A stretch of 23,262 nucleotides of DNA from an uncultured Atopobium sp. (GTDB lineage Bacteria; Actinomycetota; Coriobacteriia; Coriobacteriales; Atopobiaceae): the NCBI GenBank assembly GCA_900555335.1, contig USKU01000010.1, positions 1-23,262 of the forward strand. The letters are read 5' to 3'. The translations under genes were made by a program, and so were the position numbers. Below the pieces are notes generated by a model. That model made no database searches. It was given only the letters and a program-made list of their open reading frames with translations, and had not been told where the DNA came from. This document shows positions 22,500 through 23,262 of the stretch, piece by piece (positions within the stretch are counted from its first letter, which is position 1; each line of letters opens with the position of its first letter).

Positions 22500-23262
22500 A
22501 TGGCAGCTGAACAGCAAAAGACAACTCGTAAGATTGGCGTCCCCAGGTTCCCTGGCGATATTATGCTTTATCCACTTTCTGTGGGCCTACTGCTTCACTC
22601 TTTTTTCCCTCAGGTTCTAGAAATTGGTAGCTTCACCACAGCTGTTGCTAAGGGCGCTCCTGCGATTGTTGGTATTGTTCTGCTGTTTGTTGGCGCCTCC
22701 ATTGATCTTAAGACTGTTCCAAAGGTTCTGAAGACTGGCTTAACCATTCTTATTCCTAAGCTTGCTATTGCTATTGCCTTTGGTCTTTTTGTTGCCAAGT
22801 TCATGAACGATAACTTCTTTGGTCTTAATGCACTTTCCATTATTGGTGGCATCACCTTCTGTAATGTTGCCCTGTACATTGGTATTACTGCTGAGTATGG
22901 AACTCCTGATGAGCAGGGTGCAGCTGCAGTTTTATCTCTTGTTGCAGGTCCTGCAGTTACCATGATTGCTCTAGGCGCAGCAGGCGTTGCAGCAATTTCT
23001 CCTACCGCACTTATCGGTACGCTGCTCCCTCTGGTTCTTGGTGTTGTTCTTGGTAACCTTAGTCCATTTATTAGGGGACTTTTGGTTCCTGGTATTAACC
23101 CTTGCATTGCCGTTGTTGGTTTTGCTCTTGGCTGCGGCATGAGTGTTGAGAACCTTATTACGGGCGGTCCATCAGGCATTCTCTTAGCAGTTCTTTGTAT
23201 CATTACCGGTATTCTTACCATGCTTGTTGAGCGTCTACTGGGTGGCTCTGGTAAGGCAAGTC
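22500..23262 (+). CDS. kdgT: 2-keto-3-deoxygluconate permease (KdgT family), partial
   Basis: The frame opens at ATG 22500, with AAAGGAG at 22487-22493, and runs off the right edge (254 codons seen). It is very hydrophobic, with about eight membrane helices, and aligns with E. coli KdgT: GDIMLYPLSVGLLLHSFFP, GSFTTAVAKGAP, LFVGASIDLK, NVALYIGITAEYGTPDEQGA, LVAGPAVTMIALGAAG and VLGNLSPFIRG. Such carriers import 2-keto-3-deoxygluconate, a product of pectin, uronate or glycosaminoglycan breakdown, with protons. KDG kinase and aldolase genes would be expected just beyond the window edge. A long frame on the opposite strand (22610-23221) is an antisense shadow. Confidence 0.9.
   Translation, partial: MAAEQQKTTRKIGVPRFPGDIMLYPLSVGLLLHSFFPQVLEIGSFTTAVAKGAPAIVGIVLLFVGASIDLKTVPKVLKTGLTILIPKLAIAIAFGLFVAKFMNDNFFGLNALSIIGGITFCNVALYIGITAEYGTPDEQGAAAVLSLVAGPAVTMIALGAAGVAAISPTALIGTLLPLVLGVVLGNLSPFIRGLLVPGINPCIAVVGFALGCGMSVENLITGGPSGILLAVLCIITGILTMLVERLLGGSGKAS

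Noticed and set aside
22610..23221. Minus-strand 203-codon frame near the right edge
   Set aside because: Lies within the kdgT frame, which has a strong start and clear KdgT similarity.
1..23262. CRISPR arrays, tRNA/rRNA genes, insertion sequences, prophage genes
   Set aside because: No spaced repeat array, no tRNA-like cloverleaf, no transposase or integrase motif was seen; the only exact long repeat is the 41-bp tandem copy at htrA.

Overview
The window is bacterial, with compact, mostly co-directional genes and strong AAGGAGG-type ribosome binding sites. The gene set fits a host-associated low-GC actinobacterium of the Coriobacteriia (Atopobium/Lancefieldella/Olsenella-like): type I glutamine-synthetase family, a GlnR-like OmpR regulator, CsoR-CopA copper defence, many amino-acid ABC genes, a KdgT permease. 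This is judged from protein character only; there is no rRNA or tRNA here to place it. I see no IS element, phage gene, integrase or CRISPR array.

Left part (1-2.2 kb): a minus-strand DHA2-type MFS exporter cut by the window edge, gpmA (minus) with a clear terminator, and a small plus-strand Cys-rich membrane protein. Nitrogen/amino-acid block (2.2-8.1 kb): a glutamine-synthetase-like protein whose active-site metal ligands are largely replaced, a polar amino-acid ABC importer (lipoprotein, a permease with an unusual extracytoplasmic domain, ATPase), and an orphan winged-helix regulator that resembles actinobacterial GlnR. These could form one nitrogen-sensing and uptake unit. Upstream of the importer lies a cluster of four inverted repeats.

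Middle (8.3-14.3 kb): an HtrA-type membrane serine protease whose 3' end is tandemly duplicated (41 bp), rmuC, then a copper operon: csoR behind a promoter with two CsoR-type operators, and copA fused in frame to a CopZ-like chaperone. The CopZ part has its own perfect internal Shine-Dalgarno and ATG. The copA terminator appears to lie inside the convergent add gene.

Right part (14.3-23.3 kb): add and an ADP-ribosylglycohydrolase on the minus strand, the latter preceded by short overlapping reading frames. A divergent three-gene run follows (zinc-dependent phospholipase C family, PPP-type phosphatase, family-6 hypoxanthine-DNA glycosylase). Next is a second amino-acid ABC operon (two permeases, ATPase, Tat-type lipoprotein) behind a MerR-style promoter dyad, and finally a 2-keto-3-deoxygluconate permease cut by the right edge.

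Across the window the octamer TTCTCGCC (either strand) occurs about 12 times where under one is expected. It falls in all reading frames and in non-coding DNA, so a DNA-level role is possible. The most unusual items are the glutamine-synthetase pseudoenzyme beside a GlnR-like regulator, the CopA-CopZ fusion with internal start, and the octamer.
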